A stretch of DNA of 64,000 bases from Aquimarina sp. Aq107 (lineage in GTDB: Bacteria; Bacteroidota; Bacteroidia; Flavobacteriales; Flavobacteriaceae). The notes under the pieces were generated by a model. It had not been told where the DNA came from and did not search any database. It saw nothing but the letters and a program-made list of their open reading frames with translations. Position numbers and translations under genes: made by a program. The stretch covers positions 2,072,501 through 2,136,500 of the forward strand of contig NZ_OX030782.1 of NCBI RefSeq assembly GCF_943733665.1, written 5' to 3'. Positions within the stretch are counted from its first letter, which is position 1. Every line of letters starts with the position of its first letter. Shown one piece after another: positions 35,448-44,781 of the stretch.

Positions 35448-38189
35448 TTATTCTTTTACAATTTTAATAGTTGATATACTTTTCGATCCATTGATTTTAG
35501 CATAATACATACCAGATGAGAGTATGCCTAAATCTATAGTTTCGTTATTACTTGAAATATTTTTTGTTACCAATACCTTCCCATTCATATTATACACTCG
35601 GATGATAGAATTTTCCGCACCTTGAATAGTTACATTATTTATTATTGGATTAGGATATAAAACTACAGAGCCGTCATTAGAAACTTCGGGTGCTTTGGTA
35701 TCGTCGATAGGTGTAATAATCCATTGCAAATTCTCACTAGTATTCGAAGAATCATACAGATTCACATTTTGGCCATTACCACCATTGTTACCACCATTAA
35801 TTGCAAAACCTGGCGCATTACGTTTAATTAATTTAAAAGCTCCATCTCCAACAGCTACTTTTTGCCAATGTTGATTCTGGTTATTTTCCATACAAGTCCA
35901 TAAATATACATTTTGACCATTAACACCATCTTTATCTCCATCAATACAAAAATTAGTTCCTTGTTTCTGATAAGAGTAATATCCATTACCACGATCAATC
36001 TCAATCCATTGTTGATTTATGTTAGCTTCATTTTCTGACCATAAGTAAACATTTTGAGCATTAGCACCACCATGATCACCATCGATTGCAAAACCTGGAG
36101 CATTTCGTTTAGTAATATGTACTAAATTATTTTGAGATACATCACCAATTATCTCAAAATCAAAAGTTTCCCAAGTACCATCTGCATCTCCTAGCGGAAA
36201 AAGCGTGCTATTATCTACATCCCAATTTGCCTGTATCCATCCATTATTAAATAAACTTTTAAGAGCAACTTGATTAGATCCTTTCTGTTTCCATCCAAAA
36301 TTTTCCCAGGTTCCTGGGGCATTCCCGGTTGCACGAATTGCCGCATTCCTATTTGTACCAACTACCTGAATATATTTATCAGTACTTACAGACTTAAGGG
36401 CAATACAGCCATTAGTATGCTCTTCTACATAAAATAATGCTCTATCAGCTTCTTCTCCGTTAGCAATCAAATTAGAATTACCATCTGTAATAGTAATCCA
36501 TTTTTGATCTCCTCCTGATTTTCTTAAGGCAATCATTTCTCCTATAGGTGCATCAGCAGTACAAATTGGCGTAGTAGGGTCATCACCCCATCCAAGTGTT
36601 GCAACATCCTCTGATGGGAATTCAGTTTCTGCTTTTATTCGTATGTTACGATAATATAATTCTGCTCCCTCAGATTGTATTTGTATTTGACCAGTAATTA
36701 CTGAATTTCCATTCCAAGTAGCATCTTGTAAAGCATTTACCATTACACCATTTACATAATGAATTGCTCTATCTCCAATTACAATAATCTCTAATAGATT
36801 CCATTCTCCATTAGGTAATTCTGGATTTGATCCTGCTCGAATTAATGTTCCAGTATTTAATGGTGCCATAGGTGTAAAAGTTAACCCTCCACTATTTTCT
36901 GAAGGAACCAAACCTTGTGTGCCAGCTAAACCAATATAATCACCTAAGTCCCCTTCTTGAACTTGAAATTCAAGAGAAGACTTCCAAACATCCCAGAAAG
37001 TTCCATGATCACCATTAGCATGATAAAGAATACCACTATCCCTTAATCTATTTAATCTTGGTTCCCATTTTAGCTCACCCCATTTAAATTCCATGCTAAG
37101 ATGGTAATTACTATACTCATTTAAAGTGGTAAGACCCCCATATACTTCTCCAGTAATGTATAATTGCTTTTCACCATTTTCTTCAATAATAGAAAAAACA
37201 TTAGTAGGATCATTATTTAAACCCAAAGGAGTTCCAGAACCATTAGTAACATTATTACTACTACCAGGTAAACCTGTCGTGCTATGTGGTACTCCCATCC
37301 AAACTTCCCAACAATCTAAATCATTTTCTAAAAGATCTGTCCATTTACTTGTTAGGTTACTTCCGCAATCATTTATAGGCTCGTCTATATCCAGTCTATC
37401 CGATACCCACAGTACTGCTTTTTCTACCATTTCCCTAAATGGTAGATTATCGTTATAGGTAGCTCCATTATGTCCTAAAGCGGTATAAAATGATCTTCCT
37501 CCATCAAATTCTTTTAGCCAAGTAATAGGTCGTGTAGCATCGTAACTTTGATTACCTGTAGATTGTACTTCTAAGAGGTTTTCATTAGTATCACTTAGTT
37601 GCCCACCATTAAGTTCCCAATAATACCATTCTTCTTCATGTTCCCACGTATCACCAACGTTTCCTATATGATCAATAATAGGATGATTTACAAGGACATT
37701 CATGACTCCTGGTAAGTTGTTTGATGTATGATTTGGACTCGTTTGCACAATAGCACCTACTAATTCATTATACCAAGGCCAGGAAGATGCGGCATTCGTA
37801 TTTCTGTAAGTGTCTGTTGCAGAATGAAAACCTATGAATCCACCTCCGTTTTGTATAAAAGCTTCCATTGCTGCTTTCTGGCTATCATCTAAAAGGCTTC
37901 CTCCTGTAGTATTTGAAAATATTATGACTTCATAATTGGCCAAATTTTCAGTAGTAAAAACAGAAGCATCCCTAGTATTATCAACAGACCAAGTATCGTG
38001 ATCTGTATTGGTTCCTAGTTCTTCTAGCATAGAGATACTGGCATTTATAGCACCTGTATGTCTGAATCCATTGGTTTCGTGAAAGACTAAAATATTAAAG
38101 TCTTGACCATATGTAAATTGAACTAATAAAGAAAAAAAACAAGTCATCCATATGAGGACTTTGTTTACAGTTGACGATTGGGTTTTCAT
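35448..38189 (-). CDS. T9SS-exported ThuA-like / DUF1080 fusion with trefoil lectin domains
   Basis: A 913-residue secreted protein. After the signal peptide come a ThuA-like amidotransferase-fold domain (about 30-272: V-F-H-E-T-N-G-F-R-H, F-I-G-F-H-S-A-T-D, T-A-L-G-H-N), a DUF1080 (3-keto-disaccharide hydrolase, LamG-like) domain (about 290-530), a fascin-like beta-trefoil (540-680), a RICIN trefoil (685-825: H-I-T-K-R-N-A-P-G-F-A-I-D-G and W-I-E-I-D-R-G-N-G) and a T9SS sorting tail from Y-P-N-P (about 838). ThuA and DUF1080 units are tied to sugar oxidation/hydrolysis pathways. It is the last gene of a seven-gene minus-strand run. Confidence 0.85.
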   Translation of the reverse strand: MKTQSSTVNKVLIWMTCFFSLLVQFTYGQDFNILVFHETNGFRHTGAINASISMLEELGTNTDHDTWSVDNTRDASVFTTENLANYEVIIFSNTTGGSLLDDSQKAAMEAFIQNGGGFIGFHSATDTYRNTNAASSWPWYNELVGAIVQTSPNHTSNNLPGVMNVLVNHPIIDHIGNVGDTWEHEEEWYYWELNGGQLSDTNENLLEVQSTGNQSYDATRPITWLKEFDGGRSFYTALGHNGATYNDNLPFREMVEKAVLWVSDRLDIDEPINDCGSNLTSKWTDLLENDLDCWEVWMGVPHSTTGLPGSSNNVTNGSGTPLGLNNDPTNVFSIIEENGEKQLYITGEVYGGLTTLNEYSNYHLSMEFKWGELKWEPRLNRLRDSGILYHANGDHGTFWDVWKSSLEFQVQEGDLGDYIGLAGTQGLVPSENSGGLTFTPMAPLNTGTLIRAGSNPELPNGEWNLLEIIVIGDRAIHYVNGVMVNALQDATWNGNSVITGQIQIQSEGAELYYRNIRIKAETEFPSEDVATLGWGDDPTTPICTADAPIGEMIALRKSGGDQKWITITDGNSNLIANGEEADRALFYVEEHTNGCIALKSVSTDKYIQVVGTNRNAAIRATGNAPGTWENFGWKQKGSNQVALKSLFNNGWIQANWDVDNSTLFPLGDADGTWETFDFEIIGDVSQNNLVHITKRNAPGFAIDGDHGGANAQNVYLWSENEANINQQWIEIDRGNGYYSYQKQGTNFCIDGDKDGVNGQNVYLWTCMENNQNQHWQKVAVGDGAFKLIKRNAPGFAINGGNNGGNGQNVNLYDSSNTSENLQWIITPIDDTKAPEVSNDGSVVLYPNPIINNVTIQGAENSIIRVYNMNGKVLVTKNISSNNETIDLGILSSGMYYAKINGSKSISTIKIVKE

Positions 38190-38207
38190 GAGTATTTATT
38201 TTAAATG

Positions 38208-39819
38208 TTATTTCTTACTGATCTTAATAGTAGATACATTATTATCTCCATTAACTTTTATATAATACAATCCTTGTATTAAAGAACTTACATCCATGGT
38301 TTCTATTTCATTAGAAATATGTTTTACAGATATTACTTTTCCATTCATATCATATATACGGATTATAGAATTTGATGCACCTCTAATAGTTACAGTATTT
38401 ACTACTGGGTTTGGATATAAGATTATAGTACTTTCATCAGTAATTTCTGTGGATTTAGCATCATCGATTGGTGCAATAATCCATTGTAAATTTTGGGACG
38501 AACTTGATGAATTGTATAATTGTACATTTTGTCCATTTGTGCCATTAGAACCTCCATCAAAAGCATATCCAGATGCATTTCGCTTGATAAGCTTATATGC
38601 CCCTCCTCCAACTGCTATCTTTTGCCATTGTTGATTTTGGTTGTTTTCTTCACAACTCCATAGGTATATGTTCTGTCTATTAGCACCTTGATTATTGCCA
38701 TCGATACAATAATTGGTTCCTACTTTTTGATAGGAATAATAGCCATTACCACGATCAATCTCAATCCATTGTTGGTTCTTATTATTTTCATTAGCTGACC
38801 ATAAGTATACATTTTGACCATTAGCACCTCCACCCATTCCATCGATTGCAAAATTAGGTGCATTGCGTTTTTTTTATATGGACTATCGTGGTATTTAGAG
38901 AATCATCTTTTGGTCGTAAACATTCTCGATTAGTCCAACAATAAATCTTCGTCCCAGCATCAGTAACAAAATAACCATAACACCAACGGAAAGTTCCAAC
39001 AACGGTAGTTGAATTATATGCATAAATATTTTGTATATAATTATCAACATCCATATCCCTCCAAAAAGAGGATCCTGGTTTTACTCTAGAACATTGTACA
39101 CCGTGTCGTTTGTTGCCAGTTTCAGGTAAATTTATAAAGCCATTTAAAAGTCCATCACGTATATAATAATAATCTACTTTTCCTGCATTACTGGTTCTGT
39201 CTGGTACGATGTACCCATTAACCATATTTGCCGGAAACGATTGCGCTACTACCTCCATACGTTCATATCTAGAACTTCCTTTTGGATTTTTTGTATAACG
39301 AACGCTTTCACGACGTTCATTAATTTGTTGCGAATACTGCCAAATTGTAGATGAGGGGCTCATTTGATCTACGGGAACCCAACCACTATATGTTCCAGAG
39401 TTTTGTATATCTACGGCATTCAAATAAACACAATCTTTTTCTGTGCCATCAATATTAATTTTTGCTATAGCTCCAGCGTGAATTTTTCCATTATGAAACC
39501 CATCATAATATCCTACTCGCTCTTCTTCAGTTACCACAGGTATACCATCTACAACTAACTGATTACCATAATTGTCATACATAGGTGTTTCATTTACTTG
39601 CGCTCCTCCTGTAAATTGTAAAGCATTCGGATTATCTTTTCCTCTAGAATCAAAACCGATTTGGCTTGTATTAAACTCGCCTGGTGGAGGATTAAATTGA
39701 TCGAAATACTCAGGATTAACATAGTCTTCTAGTCCGATACTTCCGCAAAGTAAACAGCCGATTATAAATAGTTTTCCAAATAGATAAAACTGATTTGATA
39801 CTATTAGTTTTGTTTTCAT
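38208..39819 (-). pseudogene. Secreted protein with RICIN-T9SS tail, split by a frameshift in an A8 tract
   Basis: One 536-residue protein would be read if one base were removed from the run of eight A (T8 on the plus strand, 38868-38875). As written, the first frame (39819 to 38854) gives 321 residues ending V-H-I-K-K-T-Q-C-T; the expected continuation is V-H-I-K-K-R-N-A-P-N-F-A-I-D-G, supplied by the other frame, which runs through a RICIN domain to a T9SS tail (end 38208). The N-terminal ~290 residues are unassigned (signal peptide, then a domain with Y-Y-Y-I-R-D-G and four late cysteines). Either sequencing slip, decay or phase variation could explain it. Confidence 0.75.
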
Positions 39820-39821
39820 TT

Positions 39822-42542
39822 TTATCTCTTTATAATTTTAACAACCGAAACGCCATCCAATTCGTTAACTTTCACATAATACATTCCTTTAGTAAGTTTA
39901 CTTACATCAATAATTTGATTATTATTAGAGATATTCTGAGTTAGTACTATTTTTCCATTAATATCATATACTCGAACTGTAGACTGCGCAGCACCTGATA
40001 TAGTAACCATATTAACTGCAGGATTTGGGTAAATTAAAATTTCCGGGTTTATTGATTCATCAGAAAGTTTAGTAGATTCTCCTATAGGAGTAATAATCCA
40101 CTGCAGGTTTTGACTGGTATTTGATGCATCATACAGTTGTATGTTTTGACCATCAGCACCATTAGAGCCTCCATCTAGAGCATATCCAGGTGCATTTCGC
40201 TTGATGAGTTTATATGCACCTCCATTAACTGCTACTTTTTGCCATTGTTGATTTTGGTTGTTTTCTTCACAACTCCATAGGTATACGTTCTGTCTATTAG
40301 CACCTTGATTATTACCATCGATACAATAATTGGTTCCTACTTTTTGATAGGAATAATATCCATTACCACGATCAATCTCTAACCATTGTTGATTATCATT
40401 ATTTTCATTTGCAGACCATAAGTATACATTTTGACCATTAGCACCACCGCCCATTCCATCGATCGCAAAGTTCGGAGCATTACGTTTGGTAATATGAACT
40501 ATATTGGTGCTGTTTATCTCGGTAATAGTAAATGATTCCCAAGTACCATTTAAACTAGAACTCATAAAACGAACTAAACCGGAATTGTTGATTTGTAAAC
40601 GTTGACGTCCTGAAGGACCATCAGGAAGCGTTATAAAATGTGTGTTAGCACTAGCGCCTTGAGTAAAATTATAATAAGTATACGTACCTGAATTAGTGGT
40701 TGCTTGCATATCCGCCAGTACTGAATTATCTGTCCGTAAGCGTGGTTTAGTTCCTCCGGCGGCCCTTTGTATATGCCAAAATCCATTACCTTTATCTACA
40801 AATTTCCAGGCTACATCATCTCCTGTAGTCTGCGTAGATGTAGTATATGCATCTTCACTAGATCCGTTAGAAGCTAGTCGAAGATTATGTATTGGAGAAT
40901 CTATGTAATATGTTTTATTAGGATCAGGTATAAAGGAAGTGTCTACGCAAGCTTCCGTTGTTGTAAAGTTACATTCACAAGGTTCTTGATTAAGACTAGA
41001 CACTTTGATAATTATATTAGATCCATTACTAGAATCGTTTACATCACCGATAGAGTAAATAGTTGAATTTGTAACATTGTTCGATATCGTTACTGGTTGT
41101 TTAGTCAAATTACAAAGTAAAAGACCTGTAGTAGATTGACTTCCAACTTTTATTACAAGATTTTTTTCGAGTGCTTGCTCATCCCTTTTCCATAATCGTA
41201 GCTTATGATTGCTACCACTAATAAGTGCTAGTGCGGTTGAACCTTCTGGACGAAGATAACCATTTTCAGGGTCAAGTACTTCAATATCAGCGATAACCTC
41301 TTGTCTCGCTCCAGCAAGTTCCAATATCGTTGAATAGGCAGCATCTGCTTGCGCATCTTTTATGATGGCATATGATGGAACATCAAAAGCTGTGGCATCA
41401 CCTTCTCCTCCATTACTGCTATTCCAAGCACCATTACAGGCAGGAACTCCATGGCCTGCTACACCTCTTACTATAATATCTTCAACTACTAATCCACGAC
41501 TTGCGGAACCTAATGCAATACCACTTCGAGCTCCTACCACTTGAGCATTACGAATCACAAGATTTTCAATAAGATTTTGAGTATATCCACGGAAAGCATC
41601 TTCAACGAGACTAAATTGATAGTCAGAACGAATAGGTGACGCTTGGAAACCACTATCGAGACTTTGACATTGGTCAAGATTATTAGTATCAAAATAACTA
41701 AAGAATGTATCATTATCTGAAGTACCAGTTAAAACATTACCATTATAGTTAACTCCATAAGGTACTCCATTACGATCTTTGCCATCTATACCATTTGCTC
41801 GTAGATCATTCGTTGATCTTGATTCTGCAATAATTATAGCATTTTCTATAACCACATTGTTAATTGGTCCATTAAAAAATAAAGTATGTCCAAAAGCACT
41901 ATGATCTACTAATATATTATTAAAGGTACTATCCGTTAATTCGGTAAGTATTAAACCACTCTTTTTACCTAAGCGAGAACCGGGTAACATACCTGTACTG
42001 CTGCCCGTTTTTCCGTAAAGTGACCCAAAACCATAAGGATGTGAGTAACGAGCCTTTAACGTAAGATCTTCAAAATGATGTCCACTTCCTGTTATTTGTA
42101 AAACAACACCACCAGAAACATGAATATAATACCCATAAGTGCCATCATTACTAGGTAACTCCTGTAAATTAAATCCAATCCAAGTATTACCAGTTCCTCC
42201 CAATCTTACTAAGCTTCCATGAGCCAAATTGGGCATATCATTAATTATAGTAGAATCAAAAGTGAACGTTACTCCTGTTAAATCAAAGATATTATTACTA
42301 CCTGTAAAGTTAAAAAGTCCTGGCCACGATCCTGTTGTACGCACAATCCAATCATTACCATCAAATAAGGTTTTTGTTGACAATGAGATATGATAAGTAC
42401 CTGGTGTCATTTTGATATTTTGATTACTTGCATCTTGAAGTTCTATAAATTCTTCAAGATTAGAAATTGTTCTTTGAGCAAAACTTAGTTGCGAAGCAAA
42501 TAGACCTAATAAAAGCAAAGAAATTGATACTATTTTTTTCAT
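39822..42542 (-). CDS. T9SS-exported right-handed beta-helix protein with fascin-like and RICIN domains
   Basis: A 906-residue protein. Signal peptide (1-22, F-A-Q), a long parallel beta-helix region (about 23-520) with conserved blocks S-N-Q-N-I-K-M-T-P-G-T-Y, S-H-P-Y-G-F-G, S-A-F-G-H-T-L-F and S-R-S-T-N-D, a fascin-like trefoil (540-680), a RICIN trefoil (685-822) and a T9SS tail from Y-P-N-P (about 835). The helix part shares these blocks with the proteins at 44782 and 47342. Such folds are typical of polysaccharide lyases and hydrolases; the substrate is not evident. The stop is two bases before the start of the frameshifted gene. Confidence 0.85.
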   Translation of the reverse strand: MKKIVSISLLLLGLFASQLSFAQRTISNLEEFIELQDASNQNIKMTPGTYHISLSTKTLFDGNDWIVRTTGSWPGLFNFTGSNNIFDLTGVTFTFDSTIINDMPNLAHGSLVRLGGTGNTWIGFNLQELPSNDGTYGYYIHVSGGVVLQITGSGHHFEDLTLKARYSHPYGFGSLYGKTGSSTGMLPGSRLGKKSGLILTELTDSTFNNILVDHSAFGHTLFFNGPINNVVIENAIIIAESRSTNDLRANGIDGKDRNGVPYGVNYNGNVLTGTSDNDTFFSYFDTNNLDQCQSLDSGFQASPIRSDYQFSLVEDAFRGYTQNLIENLVIRNAQVVGARSGIALGSASRGLVVEDIIVRGVAGHGVPACNGAWNSSNGGEGDATAFDVPSYAIIKDAQADAAYSTILELAGARQEVIADIEVLDPENGYLRPEGSTALALISGSNHKLRLWKRDEQALEKNLVIKVGSQSTTGLLLCNLTKQPVTISNNVTNSTIYSIGDVNDSSNGSNIIIKVSSLNQEPCECNFTTTEACVDTSFIPDPNKTYYIDSPIHNLRLASNGSSEDAYTTSTQTTGDDVAWKFVDKGNGFWHIQRAAGGTKPRLRTDNSVLADMQATTNSGTYTYYNFTQGASANTHFITLPDGPSGRQRLQINNSGLVRFMSSSLNGTWESFTITEINSTNIVHITKRNAPNFAIDGMGGGANGQNVYLWSANENNDNQQWLEIDRGNGYYSYQKVGTNYCIDGNNQGANRQNVYLWSCEENNQNQQWQKVAVNGGAYKLIKRNAPGYALDGGSNGADGQNIQLYDASNTSQNLQWIITPIGESTKLSDESINPEILIYPNPAVNMVTISGAAQSTVRVYDINGKIVLTQNISNNNQIIDVSKLTKGMYYVKVNELDGVSVVKIIKR
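40123..40890. repeat. Long near-identical DNA repeat, partner at 45080-45847
   Basis: About 768 bases encoding the fascin-like and RICIN domains are almost identical to 45080-45847 at an offset of 4957 bases. The two proteins differ at roughly a dozen positions over about 270 residues by eye. Part of the same cassette is also close to 38640-38840 and, more distantly, to the gene at 47342. Homologous recombination or gene conversion among the cassettes is the likely cause. Confidence 0.8.
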
Positions 42543-42579
42543 TATTATTTTATATTAAATTATATTCTCAATTATTATA

Positions 42580-44643
42580 TTATTGTTTTGCTATTTTAAT
42601 CGTAGAAAAGCTCTGAGAGCCATTTACTTTAGCATAATAAATACCAGAAGAAAGAAAACTTAAATCCATAGTTTCGTTATTATTAGAAACGTATTTTGAC
42701 CATACCTCTTTTCCATTCATATTATAAATAGTAATAATGGAATTCGCAGCATTTCGGATGGTCATTATTTCACTTACAGGATTTGGATACATTTCTATAT
42801 CAGATAGTTTTGCAGGAGAGTTCTGCTCTTTGTTGACTTCTGAATCTGTATTAAATTCAATCCAATTCACATTAAATAAATAACCACTACCACCAGTAAA
42901 TACTAAATAAACATCTTGTGTACCACCGGTGTTACTTATAACGGAATTTAGTGTTTGCCAATTTTGATGTCCTCCAGTAGTATTTACATCAATAGATCCT
43001 ATTAATGTCCCTGTAATACTTCCCGTACGAACTTCAATAGTTCCTCCTGTAAACTTAGTGGCTACTCGTGCATCCATATTGGTTATGCCGGATAGATTCA
43101 CATCATCAAAACGTAGCCAATCGCCGTTATTTATATAACCTACATTATCACCACTCTCTGTACTAGCTTCTGTTTGAATCCCTGACATGTTATCAAAATC
43201 CTCGGCTTCTATACGTACATTTTCTGCTATAGGAGTTATAAACCATTGTAAGTTTTGGTTTGTACTTGCAGAACTCCACATATTAACATCTCTACCTTCT
43301 ACACCTCCTGATCCTCCATTGATCGCAAAGCCTGTAGCATTTCTTTTTATTAGTTTAAAACCACCATCACCCACGGCTTGTTTTTGCCATTGTTGATTTT
43401 GATTGGTAGCACTTGTTTGCCATATGTATATACTTTGTCTCGTAGCTCCTCCATTATTTCCGTCTAAACTAAAATTAGTTCCATACTTTTCGTAAGAATA
43501 AAAACCATTTCCTCGATCGATCTCTACCCATAATTGCCCTTGATCCGATGTGTTTGCTGCAGAAAGCGTTACATTTTGTCCATTGGCCCCTCCATCACCG
43601 CCATCTATCGCAAAACCTGTAGCATTACGTTTGGTGATATGAACTAAAGTACCGTCTTGTACTGGTGGATTTGGGTCTATTGGACCAGAACTCTTACATT
43701 CTTTACTTGAATCACTTATATTATTTGATTGAGAAACAGAACTTACTAATTTATAATTAGAACCATTACCATAGGAATTACAATTTTTAATGGTACCAGT
43801 AGCTCCATTTTTTGTTTCTATTCCAGTACCATTATTGGCAACACAGTTATTTGCCCAATCAATATTTTTAGTTACAACAACTTCAGTATTTGCCAATAAC
43901 CCAACATTGCCGTTATCTGTTATGATGCAGTCATGTACCAAATATCCATCTGAATCTGCTGCCCTAACTCCTCTAAAATAGTTCCCAATCATTTCACAAT
44001 TTCGAACTTCAACATCCTCGCTATATGAAATATTGATTCCGTTAGCAGAAATTGAATTATTAAATATTGAGTTTTTAATAACAGCACCATATACACGTCT
44101 TAAATATAAATTGTGAGCAAAACCCTCTTTTCCTTTAGCTCCATTCTCACTAAAATCACAATTTTCTATTAAAACATTTTTTGCGCCTTTAATGTGAACT
44201 CCCCAACCTACATTATAACAACGTACGTTTGAAAAAGTTATATTTTCGTTATCTGTGCCAAATTTTGTAATAGCAACTCCACCTTCGTCTCCATTTATTC
44301 CAATAAATGTTATATTTTGAATAAGTACATTATTGACTGCATTCGTTTTGTTATTAGAATATCCATCTTCGGCCATAATTTGTTTGTTTTCATTTATTTT
44401 AACTATCGAAGCATACGTTCCTGAACCTTGAAAAGTCACATTACTTTTCATTTCTAGAGTTTCAGTAATAATATGTGTCCCCGATGCTAAAGTCACTGTT
44501 CCACCTCCACTTTTATTTACATCATCAATAGCTTTTTGTATGTTTCCTCCAACAGGTACTGTAACATCTGCAGCCAGTATGGAAAGACTGGTGAAAAAGA
44601 TAAAAAGTCTTATAGTTTTTAAGAGAATTTTTATTTTGAACAT
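42580..44643 (-). CDS. T9SS-exported beta-helix protein with RICIN and CBM6 domains
   Basis: A 687-residue protein from ATG 44643. The frame extends upstream to 44736, but only the 44643 start gives a proper signal peptide (M-F-K-I-K-I-L-L then hydrophobic, cut near L-A-A). Order of parts: parallel beta-helix (about 25-315: I-Q-K-A-I-D-D-V-N, then N-V-L-I-Q-N-I and similar turns), a RICIN domain (325-465), a CBM6 (470-595: R-I-E-A-E-D-F-D and W-L-R-F-D-D-V-N-L) and a T9SS tail from Y-P-N-P (about 622). CBM6 binds beta-glucans, xylan or related glycans. It differs from the three other helix proteins in its catalytic-like part. Confidence 0.85.
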   Translation of the reverse strand: MFKIKILLKTIRLFIFFTSLSILAADVTVPVGGNIQKAIDDVNKSGGGTVTLASGTHIITETLEMKSNVTFQGSGTYASIVKINENKQIMAEDGYSNNKTNAVNNVLIQNITFIGINGDEGGVAITKFGTDNENITFSNVRCYNVGWGVHIKGAKNVLIENCDFSENGAKGKEGFAHNLYLRRVYGAVIKNSIFNNSISANGINISYSEDVEVRNCEMIGNYFRGVRAADSDGYLVHDCIITDNGNVGLLANTEVVVTKNIDWANNCVANNGTGIETKNGATGTIKNCNSYGNGSNYKLVSSVSQSNNISDSSKECKSSGPIDPNPPVQDGTLVHITKRNATGFAIDGGDGGANGQNVTLSAANTSDQGQLWVEIDRGNGFYSYEKYGTNFSLDGNNGGATRQSIYIWQTSATNQNQQWQKQAVGDGGFKLIKRNATGFAINGGSGGVEGRDVNMWSSASTNQNLQWFITPIAENVRIEAEDFDNMSGIQTEASTESGDNVGYINNGDWLRFDDVNLSGITNMDARVATKFTGGTIEVRTGSITGTLIGSIDVNTTGGHQNWQTLNSVISNTGGTQDVYLVFTGGSGYLFNVNWIEFNTDSEVNKEQNSPAKLSDIEMYPNPVSEIMTIRNAANSIITIYNMNGKEVWSKYVSNNNETMDLSFLSSGIYYAKVNGSQSFSTIKIAKQ

Positions 44644-44781
44644 AACTAATTTAATTAGGTAATTATTAATTTTTATAATGAATTGGCAATAGTCTTCTGT
44701 ATATTGATTAAGTAACTTGATGTCATCATAAAACAACTTCTTTGTTCTATCTCGCTTTAAGATTTAATCTTTTTACAGGTT

